A stretch of DNA of 64,000 nt, taken from the NCBI GenBank assembly GCA_017453465.1, contig JAFTEV010000010.1, forward strand, positions 1 to 64,000, read 5' to 3'. Made by a program: the position numbers and the translations under genes. Each line of letters begins with the position of its first letter. Within the stretch, counting starts at the first letter, position 1. Below are positions 34,979-42,352 of the stretch, in pieces. This DNA comes from Bacteroidaceae bacterium (lineage in GTDB: Bacteria > Bacteroidota > Bacteroidia > Bacteroidales > Bacteroidaceae). The notes beneath the pieces are model-generated. The model was given only the letters and a program-made list of their open reading frames with translations, ran no database searches and was not told where the DNA came from.

Positions 34979-35182
34979 AATACCACCAGAGAGACATCGT
35001 GGAGATAGACTTCCCCATTCCAGGTGAGGGGTATAAGGTTCATCCGGCTGTTATTGTGTCGAATGATGACTTGCAAGTGGACGAGGGTTTCGTGTATGTT
35101 GCGCTGATTTCGTCGCCTCGGTAGCATCAAACCTAAGTATTTCGACGAGATTGTTGACAAGATTATAGCATCGATATTCTAA
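34975..35182 (+). pseudogene. PemK/MazF-like toxin with internal deletion
   Basis: The first frame reads MKYHQRDIVEIDFPIPGE ... HPAVIVSNDDL ... YVALISSPR and then stops at 35122-35124, after 49 residues. This is the N-terminal strand region of PemK/MazF endoribonucleases. Directly afterwards another frame (35120-35182) encodes GSIKPKYFDEIVDKIIASIF, a typical C-terminal helix of such toxins. The central part (about 40 residues in the family, including catalytic residues) is missing and the two parts are out of frame, so the toxin is inactive. Confidence 0.75.
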
Positions 35183-35515
35183 ATCCCCGCAAACGACTAA
35201 GACACCTCATAAACGAACATGACACTGACGATGGACATAGATTGCCGATGGACTGACTGCCGACGCTGGACGGCGGGCAGTGCTGGTGCGTGTGTCGTTT
35301 TACCCCCTCCCCTATATATGTTGTAAATAGCTTAGAATCAATAAGTCGGCGAAGGGTTCGCCGTGGTTTAGAAGGCGCGTTTGCGTCCCGTTATGGGGCG
35401 CAGACGCGCCTCTTGCGTGTGTTGTCGTATGTCCTGCGGAGACTTGACGGTGGGGACAACGACTGATGAAGAAATATTTTCAAACTCAAATTTATAAACA
35501 AATTAAAAACAAAAA
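35183..35515. other. Intergenic leader with two hairpins
   Basis: No ORF with coding character. Two hairpins: GGCGAA/TTCGCC (35348-35362), and a 16-bp stem with two mismatches (35374-35389 with 35395-35410, GGCGCG ... CGCGCC). They may form a terminator for the decayed toxin or a leader for the next gene; no T-run is present. Confidence 0.5.
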
Positions 35516-36952
35516 ATGATGAAAGTAAAAGTGTTTTCAATTCTTGCCCTCCTGCTCATGGCAGCGACGGGCGCGTGGGCACAACAAGACCAGCCGCTGA
35601 CCCTTGAGGCCATGACGGATGGAGTGCAAGTTTCGGTATCGGGCTACGGCACTGTTCCAAGTAGTATGCAATACGATAAAAATGGCCTCGGGAAGGTGCA
35701 GGTAACAAAAGGTGAGCAATACTCCTTGAACCAAGGCGAAACCATTAAGTTCTACGGCTCAGCAGCCTCCTATAGCAATGTCACGATTTCATGTACTGGC
35801 GGTTGCTATGTCTATGGCAACGTCATGAGCCTGGTGGATGAGAATGATTTTGCCACGGCTACTATACTGACGGAATATAGGGCTTTCTCCCAGTTGTTTT
35901 ATAATAACAGGTATCTGTATAGTCACCCCACCAAGAAGTTAGTGCTGCCCGCCAGGAATCTGGAAATAAATTGCTACTATAGTATGTTCTATAACTGCAG
36001 GAGTCTGAACACCGTGACTTGCCTCGCTACTGATATTTCAGCATATGGTGCAACAAATTATTGGCTTAACGGCGTTGATTCAGAAGGTACGTTCTACAAG
36101 GCGAATGGCATGACGGGCTGGTCGACAGGCGCAAACGGTATCCCCGACGGCTGGACAACCTTGGACTACACCGTGACACTGACCGACGGCGACAACCCCT
36201 CAGCAGCTCTGTCGGCATACACAGGCAAGACCTGCGAGGTGGAATACACCCGCTCGTTCACCGAGAATAAGCCCGCAACCGTGTGCCTGCCCTTCGCATA
36301 CACTCCGAATCAGTGGAGCGACGATAAGTTTTACACCTTCAGCGGTATCAAGATGGAGGGCAGTGACTACGTGGCTGACATGACTGAAGTGACCAGTGCA
36401 ACGCTGGAGGCCAACACGCCTTACCTGTTTGTTGCATCGTCTACAGGCGACGTTTACTTCAACGGCACCTACGCTATACCTTCAAGCATCACGGCTGGCG
36501 AGACTGCACGCACTGATTGCAACTGGACATTCGTAGGCACCTACTCTGGCGAGCAGTGGACTACTGCTCCAACAGGCATCTACGGCTTCTCGGCCCAGAA
36601 TGTAGATGGGCAGAGCATCAGCCAAGGTGAATTTGTGAAGGTGGGTGCATACGTCAGGGTGAAGCCCATGCGCTGCTACCTAAAGTATAAGAGTGGCACG
36701 GTGGACTACGCCGAGGCTCGCGCAAGGGCACCGCGCAACACAGCCGAAGAGGAGACGCTGCCCGAAAGAATCAGCGTGCGTCTGATTGGGGCAGACGGCG
36801 TGGTGACTGGCATCGGCAGTCTGCATACCGCTACGGGCGAGGTGACACTGGACGATGCTGCCTGGTATTCTCTCGATGGCACACGCTTCAGCAGCAAGCC
36901 CACCCGCAAGGGCATCTACGTGAACAATGGCAAGAAGGTAATCATCAAATAA
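35516..36952 (+). CDS. Secreted Prevotella-type surface protein, unknown function
   Basis: 478 residues. Signal peptide (GAWA|Q, about residue 22), an N-terminal domain (about 25-215) with repeated surface-protein-like strands (CTGGCYVYGNVMSLV; MFYNCRSLNTVTCLATD), a middle domain (about 220-400, FTENKPATVCLPFAYTP ... GIYGFSAQ), and the tail WYSLDGTRFSSKPTRKGIY ending NNGKKVIIK. The middle segment is common in Prevotella outer-surface proteins, but I know no function. A small peptide gene in the same frame follows 21 bases after the stop. Confidence 0.75.
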   Translation: MMKVKVFSILALLLMAATGAWAQQDQPLTLEAMTDGVQVSVSGYGTVPSSMQYDKNGLGKVQVTKGEQYSLNQGETIKFYGSAASYSNVTISCTGGCYVYGNVMSLVDENDFATATILTEYRAFSQLFYNNRYLYSHPTKKLVLPARNLEINCYYSMFYNCRSLNTVTCLATDISAYGATNYWLNGVDSEGTFYKANGMTGWSTGANGIPDGWTTLDYTVTLTDGDNPSAALSAYTGKTCEVEYTRSFTENKPATVCLPFAYTPNQWSDDKFYTFSGIKMEGSDYVADMTEVTSATLEANTPYLFVASSTGDVYFNGTYAIPSSITAGETARTDCNWTFVGTYSGEQWTTAPTGIYGFSAQNVDGQSISQGEFVKVGAYVRVKPMRCYLKYKSGTVDYAEARARAPRNTAEEETLPERISVRLIGADGVVTGIGSLHTATGEVTLDDAAWYSLDGTRFSSKPTRKGIYVNNGKKVIIK

Positions 36953-36973
36953 ACAAAAGGAAAGGATAGAATC

Positions 36974-37123
36974 ATAACTAAGAAAGAGTATATAAAGCCC
37001 ACCCTGAACGTGGTGAAGATTCAGCAGACACAGATACTGGCAGCAAGTGACATCAAAACGCTGTCGGGTCCAAACAAGTCTGGCAGCGGTTCGCAGGACG
37101 ATGACTGGTACGAACTGGAGTAA
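36974..37123 (+). CDS. Small Bacteroidetes-type peptide, apparently with an ATA start
   Basis: 49 codons: TKKEYIKPTLNVVKIQQTQ, ILAASDIKTLSG and DDDWYELE. This resembles the abundant 45-60 residue peptides of Bacteroides and Prevotella that start MKK-x-Y-x-KP and contain LAAS or LAGS, function unclear. An AGGAAAGGA purine-rich stretch lies 8 bases before the codon ATA, where ATG would be expected; no ATG, GTG or TTG exists between the preceding stop and the conserved start. So it is either started at ATA (or ATC) or has lost its start by mutation. A terminator follows. Confidence 0.55.
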   Translation: MTKKEYIKPTLNVVKIQQTQILAASDIKTLSGPNKSGSGSQDDDWYELE

Positions 37124-37151
37124 TACTGACATTGTGATAACATCAGACTTG

Positions 37152-37195
37152 AACGTCTGCGGAGGTAGTGGTACTGCCCTCCGCAGACGTTTTCG
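37152..37195 (+). terminator. Terminator after the small peptide gene
   Basis: Perfect 14-bp stem AACGTCTGCGGAGG (37152-37165) with 37178-37191, ending in TTTT. Confidence 0.8.
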
Positions 37196-37301
37196 GTATG
37201 TCAGGAGGATTTGGTGATTGCAAATCTCATTTCATTCCCCCCTTACCGCCCCGCCGCAACAAAAATTTTACTAAAACTATGAGAATGTTTGGATTTTGTT
37301 G

Positions 37302-37309
37302 TATCTTTG
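37302..37309 (+). promoter_or_regulatory. -7 box TATCTTTG for toxin-antitoxin locus 2
   Basis: TAnnTTTG element 28 bases before ATG 37338; an ATG at 37314 would lie almost at the transcription start. Confidence 0.65.
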
Positions 37310-37337
37310 CGCCATGAACCCCATAAATGTAAGGATT

Positions 37338-37670
37338 ATGGAAGCAACAACGACAAAGAGACGGCGCAATCTGCACCCCATCAGCCATTACTGGAACATG
37401 GTGAAGGACCTGGACGACAGCCAGAAGCTGGAATTGATAGCAATGCTGGCTGAGAACATAAAGTCTGCTACCACCAAGACTGGAGTGGAGGGTGAAGAAG
37501 ACTATCCTCTTCACCGCTACACGCTGAAGGAGATGAACGCTCTGCTCGACGAGGCAGAGGCTAACTTCGCAGCAGGCAAGGGCATACCCGATGAAGAGGC
37601 TTGGGATGACCTGGACGAGGAACTCGCCTGTCAGGAGAGGGAAGAAATGGCAATGGCAGCAACGGTATGA
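37338..37670 (+). CDS. Putative antitoxin, partner of a ParE/RelE-like toxin
   Basis: 110 residues: MEATTTKRRRNLHPISHYWN, LDDSQKLELIAMLAENIK, then YTLKEMNALLDEAEANFAAG and an acidic end. The LSxxxKLELIAxLxxS-like stretch and MNALLDEAE-like helix are typical of antitoxins in Bacteroidetes paired with ParE/RelE toxins. Its stop overlaps the toxin start (ATGA at 37667). The frame is intact. Confidence 0.7.
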   Translation: MEATTTKRRRNLHPISHYWNMVKDLDDSQKLELIAMLAENIKSATTKTGVEGEEDYPLHRYTLKEMNALLDEAEANFAAGKGIPDEEAWDDLDEELACQEREEMAMAATV

Positions 37671-37871
37671 AAGTAATTTGGGATCCAAAGGCCAAGGAGA
37701 ATAGAAGCGAAGTTGCCGACTATATCCGTCGGCAGTTCGGGGCCAAGCGCAAGATACATCGTCAATGGGCTGAACAAAATGGTGTACTTCGTTGAGGGCG
37801 ACATTATTTACATCGCCGCTTTCTGGGATACCCGAATGAACGACGAGGAACAGGCCATAAGGACGGATTAG
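37667..37871 (+). pseudogene. ParE/RelE-like toxin with internal deletion
   Basis: Frame 1 (37667-37795) encodes MKVIWDPKAKENRSEVADYI RRQFGAKR, the N-terminal helix-hairpin of ParE/RelE toxins, then shifts into unrelated residues and stops. The normal C-terminal half follows in another frame: YIVNGLNKMVYFVEGDIIYI AAFWDTRM, ending EEQAIRTD at 37869-37871. About 30 residues that normally lie between are gone, together with the frame. Inactive toxin beside an intact antitoxin, as in the PemK locus 2.6 kb upstream. Confidence 0.78.
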
Positions 37872-37889
37872 TATGCGGAAAATTTTTCG

Positions 37890-37897
37890 TACATTTG
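37890..37897 (+). promoter_or_regulatory. -7 box TACATTTG for the LOG-type gene
   Basis: TAnnTTTG element 22 bases before ATG 37919. Confidence 0.65.
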
Positions 37898-37918
37898 CAG
37901 CAGTAAATAGAGACAGTT

Positions 37919-38458
37919 ATGAAGAAGATAGGTGTTTTCTGTGCATCGTCGAACCGGATGGACGGTGTGTATTATGAGGAGGCGGCGCGGCTGGGTGCCT
38001 GGATAGGCGAGACGGGGCGGACGCTGGTGTATGGTGGTGCAAATTGCGGACTGATGGAGGCTGTGGCACGGGCTGTGCATGAGCATGGCGGGCACGTGAT
38101 GGGTGTGGTGCCGCAGATTCTGGCGCAGCGGAACCGTGTGAGTGAGTATATCGACACGACGGTTCACACGGCAGACCTGAATGACCGCAAGCAGATGCTG
38201 ATTGAGCAGTCGGACATCATTGTGGTGTTGCCAGGCAGTGTGGGCACGCTGGACGAGGTGTTCACGGTGATGGCTGCCAACACGATTGGCATTCACGAGA
38301 AGCGGCTGGTGTTCTGGAATATCCATGGCTTTTGGGATGACCTTTTCCGCCTCTTTGAGGGGCTGGAGCAGCGTGGTGCCATCAATAAGCCGATGAACGA
38401 ACTGATGGACAGGGCTGATACTTTGGAAGAGTTGATTGAGGTAATTCGTAATGCATAA
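37919..38458 (+). CDS. LOG-family nucleoside 5'-monophosphate phosphoribohydrolase
   Basis: 179 residues, Rossmann-like fold, cytoplasmic. Motifs: GVFCASSN, LVYGGANCGLMEA and PGSVGTLDE, the latter a variant of PGGxGTxxE. Family members cleave the base from (cytokinin) nucleoside monophosphates; in bacteria the physiological substrate is often unclear. It probably has its own promoter. The last codons (VIRNA) are repeat-derived. Confidence 0.9.
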   Translation: MKKIGVFCASSNRMDGVYYEEAARLGAWIGETGRTLVYGGANCGLMEAVARAVHEHGGHVMGVVPQILAQRNRVSEYIDTTVHTADLNDRKQMLIEQSDIIVVLPGSVGTLDEVFTVMAANTIGIHEKRLVFWNIHGFWDDLFRLFEGLEQRGAINKPMNELMDRADTLEELIEVIRNA

Positions 38459-38540
38459 TTCATTATTTACAATTTACAATTTACAATTGGAGTATCAATG
38501 GCAAGAATTGTCAAATTGTAAATCGTCCAATTGTCAAATT
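38455..38540. repeat. AT-rich TACAATTTACAATT repeats
   Basis: Copies of TTTACAATT and AATTGTCAAATTGTAAAT. Also includes the phrase GAGTATCAAT found at 22219, so whole phrases recur. Confidence 0.8.
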
Positions 38541-38544
38541 AACT

Positions 38545-39672
38545 ATGGAGCGAATCTTTTTAGTGCTGACTGTGGTGTGGCTGTCTGCTGTGGGTGGACG
38601 TGCTCAGCAGAACGGCGAACTGTGGCCCGATGTGGGCGGTAAGCACATCAATGCGCATGGTGGCAACATCATTCGGTATGGCGAAACGTATTATTGGTAT
38701 GGCGAGAACCGCCCCTACCGTGGTTTCACTACGGAGGTAGGCGTGGAGGTCTATTCCAGCAAGGACTTGCGGGCGTGGACAGACGAGGGTGTGGCTCTGG
38801 CTGTGAGCGAGGAGGCTGGCAGCGACATTGAGCGTGGCTGCATCATGGAGCGGCCCAAGGTGCTCTACAATGCCAAGACGGGTAAGTTTGTGATGCTCTT
38901 CCACCTGGAGTTGAAGGGATGTGGCTACGAGGCGGCTCGCGTGGCGTTTGCCGTGAGCGACACCCCCACGGGGCCTTTCCGCTTTGTCCGTTCTACACGC
39001 ATCAACGCCAATGTGTGGCCTTTCGACTACACCGCCAAGCAGCAGAAGGCGGCCATGAAGACGGACGCGAGCAAGTGGGAGAAATGGTGGACTCCCCAGT
39101 GGATGGGCGAGACGCAGAAGGGTATGTATCTGTGGCGCGACATGAAGGGCGGACAGATGTCACGCGATATGACGGTGTATGTTGATGATGACGGACGGGC
39201 GTACCATATCACATCGTCGCAGGAGAACCTGACACTGCTCGTGTCGGAACTGACGGACGATTACCTGGACTTCACGGGCAAATACAACCAGATTGCGCCG
39301 GGTGGACAGAACGAGGCTCCTTGCATCTTCAAGCGCAACGGCGTGTATTGGCTGATTTGCAGTGGCTGCACAGGTTGGGAACCCAACGAGGCGCGGATGT
39401 TCAGGAGCGAAAGCATCTGGGGGCCTTGGACTCAGTTGCCTTCCCCCTTCGTGGGCGAGGGCGGCTATCATGGCTTTGCTGCGAACAAGACCTTTGGTGC
39501 GCAGGGTACGTATATATTCAGGAAAAATGAAGAGGCGGGGACTCCATACGTCTTCATGGCTGACATCTGGAATCCCCGCCACTTGTCGGAGAGTCTGCAC
39601 CTGTGGCTGCCTATCGGTTTTGAGGCTGACGGTCGGCCTGTGATTCGGTGGCAACAGCAAGTGCCTGATTGA
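38545..39672 (+). CDS. Secreted glycoside hydrolase, GH43-like
   Basis: 375 residues. Signal peptide (GGRA|Q, about residue 20) and a five-bladed propeller. Catalytic signatures: DVGGKHINAHGGNIIRYGE TYYWYGE-type N-terminus (Asp in the first blade), then MERPKVLYN and APCIFKRNGVYWLICSG with the later Glu. This N-terminus is typical of GH43 subfamilies that cut galactan or arabinogalactan side chains. It fits a role with the galactosidases at 0.7-6.5 kb, but they are far apart. The 3' end overlaps the convergent SulP gene by 62 bases. Confidence 0.85.
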   Translation: MERIFLVLTVVWLSAVGGRAQQNGELWPDVGGKHINAHGGNIIRYGETYYWYGENRPYRGFTTEVGVEVYSSKDLRAWTDEGVALAVSEEAGSDIERGCIMERPKVLYNAKTGKFVMLFHLELKGCGYEAARVAFAVSDTPTGPFRFVRSTRINANVWPFDYTAKQQKAAMKTDASKWEKWWTPQWMGETQKGMYLWRDMKGGQMSRDMTVYVDDDGRAYHITSSQENLTLLVSELTDDYLDFTGKYNQIAPGGQNEAPCIFKRNGVYWLICSGCTGWEPNEARMFRSESIWGPWTQLPSPFVGEGGYHGFAANKTFGAQGTYIFRKNEEAGTPYVFMADIWNPRHLSESLHLWLPIGFEADGRPVIRWQQQVPD

Positions 39673-41305
39673 TGTTGGAGCAGATGTTTTCTGCGCCCAG
39701 CAGTTTCTGGAAGCCGTTCTTCAGCAGGACGGCTTCCACTTTTTCGTTTACGCCAGAGAGGATGACGCGGATGCCGCTCTGGTGCGACATTTCGATGAGG
39801 TTCTGCAGGTTGTGCATACCTGTGGAGTCGATGAAGGGCACCTTTCTCATGCGGATGATGCGCACCTGTGGACGTTCCTTCATGCGGCTAATCATGTCTT
39901 CAAACTTGCTCGCCATACCGAAGAAGTAGGGTCCGTTGATTTCATAGACCTGCACGCCAGTGGGGATGGTGAGGTGCTCCATGTTGGGATTGTTGATGTC
40001 CTCGGCATTGGGGTCGATGTCATCGTGGTCGGTGAGCACACTGACCTGCGTGGTTTCGGCCATGCGTCGCATACAGAGCAGACAGGCAAGGATGAGGCCC
40101 ACCTCGATGGCGATGGTGAGGTCGAAGATGACGGTGAGGATGAAGGTGAGCCAGAGCACGGTGATGTCGCTCTTGGGGTTCTTCATCAGTTGGAGTACGG
40201 TGCGCCAGCCGCTCATGTTGTAGCTGACGACGACGAGCACGCCCGCCAGACAAGCCATCGGGATGTAGGCTGCGAGTGGCATGAGGAAGAAGTAGATGAG
40301 CAACAGGATGACGGCATGGATGAGTCCGGCCACGGGGGTCTTTCCGCCATTGTTGATGTTGGTCATGGTGCGGGCAATGGCTCCTGTGGCAGGTATGCCG
40401 CCGAAGATGGGCGAAAGGATGTTGGCAATGCCTTGGCCCACGAGTTCCTGGTTGCTGTTGTGTTTGTGGCCAATGATACCGTCGGCCACGGTAGCAGAGA
40501 GCAGCGACTCGATGGCTCCGAGCACGGCGATGGTGATGGCTGGCTGCACCAGTCCCTTGGCTGCCTCCCACGTCAGTGTGGGCACTTCGGGCGTGGGCAT
40601 GGAGGGGTCAATCTTGAAGCGGTCGCCGATGGTATCGACATGGATGCCGAAGTAGTCCTTCAGTACAACGCCCGCAATGGTCATGATGATGATGGCGAGG
40701 AATGCACCGGGAATTTTCTTGGAGATGAGCGGTGTGCAGAAGATGATGACCACGGAGAGGATGCCCACCAGACTGGTGGCAAGGTCGAGCGAACCGAAGT
40801 TCTGGAGATACACGTCCCACTTCGAGATAAAGTCGGCTGGCACACCGCCCTCGATGGTGAGGCCAAAGAGGTCTTTAATCTGTGTGGTGAAGATGGTCAG
40901 CGCAATACCGCTGGTGAAGCCCACGACGATGGGGTAAGGTATGTAGCTGATAATGGTGCCCAGCCTGAAGATGCCCAGCAGGACGAGGAAGATGCCCGCC
41001 AGCACGGTGGCAATGGCCAGCCCTTCGAGGCCGTATTGCTGGATGATGCCGTAGATGATGATGATGAAGGCTCCCGTGGGTCCGCCTATCTGCACACGGC
41101 TACCGCCAAAGGCACTGATGGCAAAGCCCGCTACGATGGCTGTGATGATGCCCTTTTCGGGTGTCACGCCGCTGGCAATGCCGAAGGCGATGGCGAGCGG
41201 CAGGGCGACAATGCCCACAATGATGCCAGCCATCACATCGGCTGAGAATTTTTGTTTGTTGTAAGTCTTGAGCGTCTTGAACAGCTCTGGTTTGAATGCA
41301 TTCAT
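39611..41305 (-). CDS. SulP-family inorganic anion transporter with STAS domain
   Basis: 564 residues, inner membrane. About 11-14 membrane segments, with signature regions GIIVGIVALPLAIAFGIASG, QIGGPTGAFIIII and FGGIPATGAIARTMTNI. The C-terminal STAS domain (about 440-550) contains FIDSTGMHNLQNL, the conserved anti-sigma-antagonist-like region. Probable substrates are sulfate or bicarbonate. No associated carbonic anhydrase gene nearby. Shares 62 bases with the 3' end of GH43. Confidence 0.93.
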   Translation of the reverse strand: MNAFKPELFKTLKTYNKQKFSADVMAGIIVGIVALPLAIAFGIASGVTPEKGIITAIVAGFAISAFGGSRVQIGGPTGAFIIIIYGIIQQYGLEGLAIATVLAGIFLVLLGIFRLGTIISYIPYPIVVGFTSGIALTIFTTQIKDLFGLTIEGGVPADFISKWDVYLQNFGSLDLATSLVGILSVVIIFCTPLISKKIPGAFLAIIIMTIAGVVLKDYFGIHVDTIGDRFKIDPSMPTPEVPTLTWEAAKGLVQPAITIAVLGAIESLLSATVADGIIGHKHNSNQELVGQGIANILSPIFGGIPATGAIARTMTNINNGGKTPVAGLIHAVILLLIYFFLMPLAAYIPMACLAGVLVVVSYNMSGWRTVLQLMKNPKSDITVLWLTFILTVIFDLTIAIEVGLILACLLCMRRMAETTQVSVLTDHDDIDPNAEDINNPNMEHLTIPTGVQVYEINGPYFFGMASKFEDMISRMKERPQVRIIRMRKVPFIDSTGMHNLQNLIEMSHQSGIRVILSGVNEKVEAVLLKNGFQKLLGAENICSNINQALAVATESQADRQPQNR

Positions 41306-41340
41306 AATTTGACAATTTACAATTTTGGGGAGGAAGTTAA

Positions 41341-41430
41341 AGGGAGATAGAGGGAGATAGAAGACGATACTGAATTTTGTAACGTCCTTTATCTCCTTCT
41401 TTCTTCTTCTAACTCCTTCTAACTGCCCAT
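41341..41430. repeat. Dispersed repeat, GGAGATAGAAGACG family, copy 2
   Basis: GGGAGATAGAAGACGATAC, TGAATTTTGTAACG and TCCTTTATCTCC, followed by CTAACTGCCCATTTTAAC. Its right end runs into the last codons of the GT2 gene at 41432-42178. Confidence 0.88.
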
Positions 41431-41431
41431 T

Positions 41432-42178
41432 TTAACTTTTACTTCCTACGTTTCTTATTATAAACCCAATGTGGCGCAGCACGGTGGGGATGAGTCCGTA
41501 GTGCTGAACCATAATCCTGAATCTCTCTATGAGTGAAGCTTTGTGGTTCTGGGTGGTCATGCCCTCGCTGAGGTAGTCGCAGAGGGGCTGCTGCACGAAC
41601 TGGTTCTGCATTCCTCGGCGTTCTCCTTCCTTCATGCAGCGGATGCACCAGTCGAAGTCTGCCGAGAAACGGTAGCTGAGGTTGTAGGGCTGGGCAATCT
41701 GTCTGTTGACGTAGAATGCCTGATGGCAGACGAGCATCCCCCAGCGAAAGCTTTTCCATGTAAGTTGCTGGGGCGGCGTGAGATGGCGCGGACGCAGGTA
41801 GTGTCCGTCTGCATCTACGATGTTGGTATGTCCGTAAAGAACTCCTGGTGGTGTGGGTTCCGACTTCAGTGCCGTGGCGATGGCCTCCAAGGTGTGTGCG
41901 CCTGACAGTTTGTCGCCCGCATTGAGGAAGCAGATGTACTGCCCCTTGGCCAGCCGAAGCCCCTTGTTCATGGCATCGTAGAGTCCGTGGTCGGGTTCGG
42001 AGACAATGACCATGCGCTCTGTCTCGTATCGGCGGCAGATGTCGAGGGTTGTGTCCTGCGATGCGCCGTCGATGACGAGGTGCTCGTAGTCCGTGCATTT
42101 CTGGACGGCGATGCTCTGCAGGGTGCGCTCAATGGTCTGGGCTGCGTTGTAGGTTACGGTAATGAGGGAGAATGTCAT
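41432..42178 (-). CDS. Family 2 glycosyltransferase (WcaA-like)
   Basis: 248 residues. GT-A core: SLITVTYNAAQTIERTL, LVIDGASQDTTLDI, SEPDHGLYDAMNKGL and FLNAGDKLSGAHTL. Probably adds a sugar to a capsule or O-antigen unit. The C-terminal residues NVGSKS are repeat-encoded. The partner GT4 gene lies directly upstream in transcription order, separated by a GTTAAG hairpin repeat (42181-42352). Confidence 0.9.
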   Translation of the reverse strand: MTFSLITVTYNAAQTIERTLQSIAVQKCTDYEHLVIDGASQDTTLDICRRYETERMVIVSEPDHGLYDAMNKGLRLAKGQYICFLNAGDKLSGAHTLEAIATALKSEPTPPGVLYGHTNIVDADGHYLRPRHLTPPQQLTWKSFRWGMLVCHQAFYVNRQIAQPYNLSYRFSADFDWCIRCMKEGERRGMQNQFVQQPLCDYLSEGMTTQNHKASLIERFRIMVQHYGLIPTVLRHIGFIIRNVGSKS

Positions 42179-42180
42179 GG

Positions 42181-42352
42181 GAAAGTTGAAAGTTGAAAGT
42201 TAAAAGTTAAAATGGGGTAGTTAAGGAGTTAGAGGAGTTAAGTAGTTAAGCCAATACGGAATGTCAGTAACGGCTTAACTCCTGTCCGAAGGACGAGCGA
42301 AGCGATAACTACTTAACTCCTTAACTACCCCATTTTAACTTTTAACTTTTAA
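42181..42352. repeat. Dispersed repeat, GTTAAG family, copy 2 (inverted)
   Basis: Long inverted repeat: AGTTAAAATGGGGTAGTTAA on the left pairs with TTAACTACCCCATTTTAACT on the right, around 42201-42345. The centre holds CCGAAGGACGAGCGAAGCG as in 12050-12205 (reverse orientation). It can form a large hairpin between the two glycosyltransferase genes. Confidence 0.88.
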
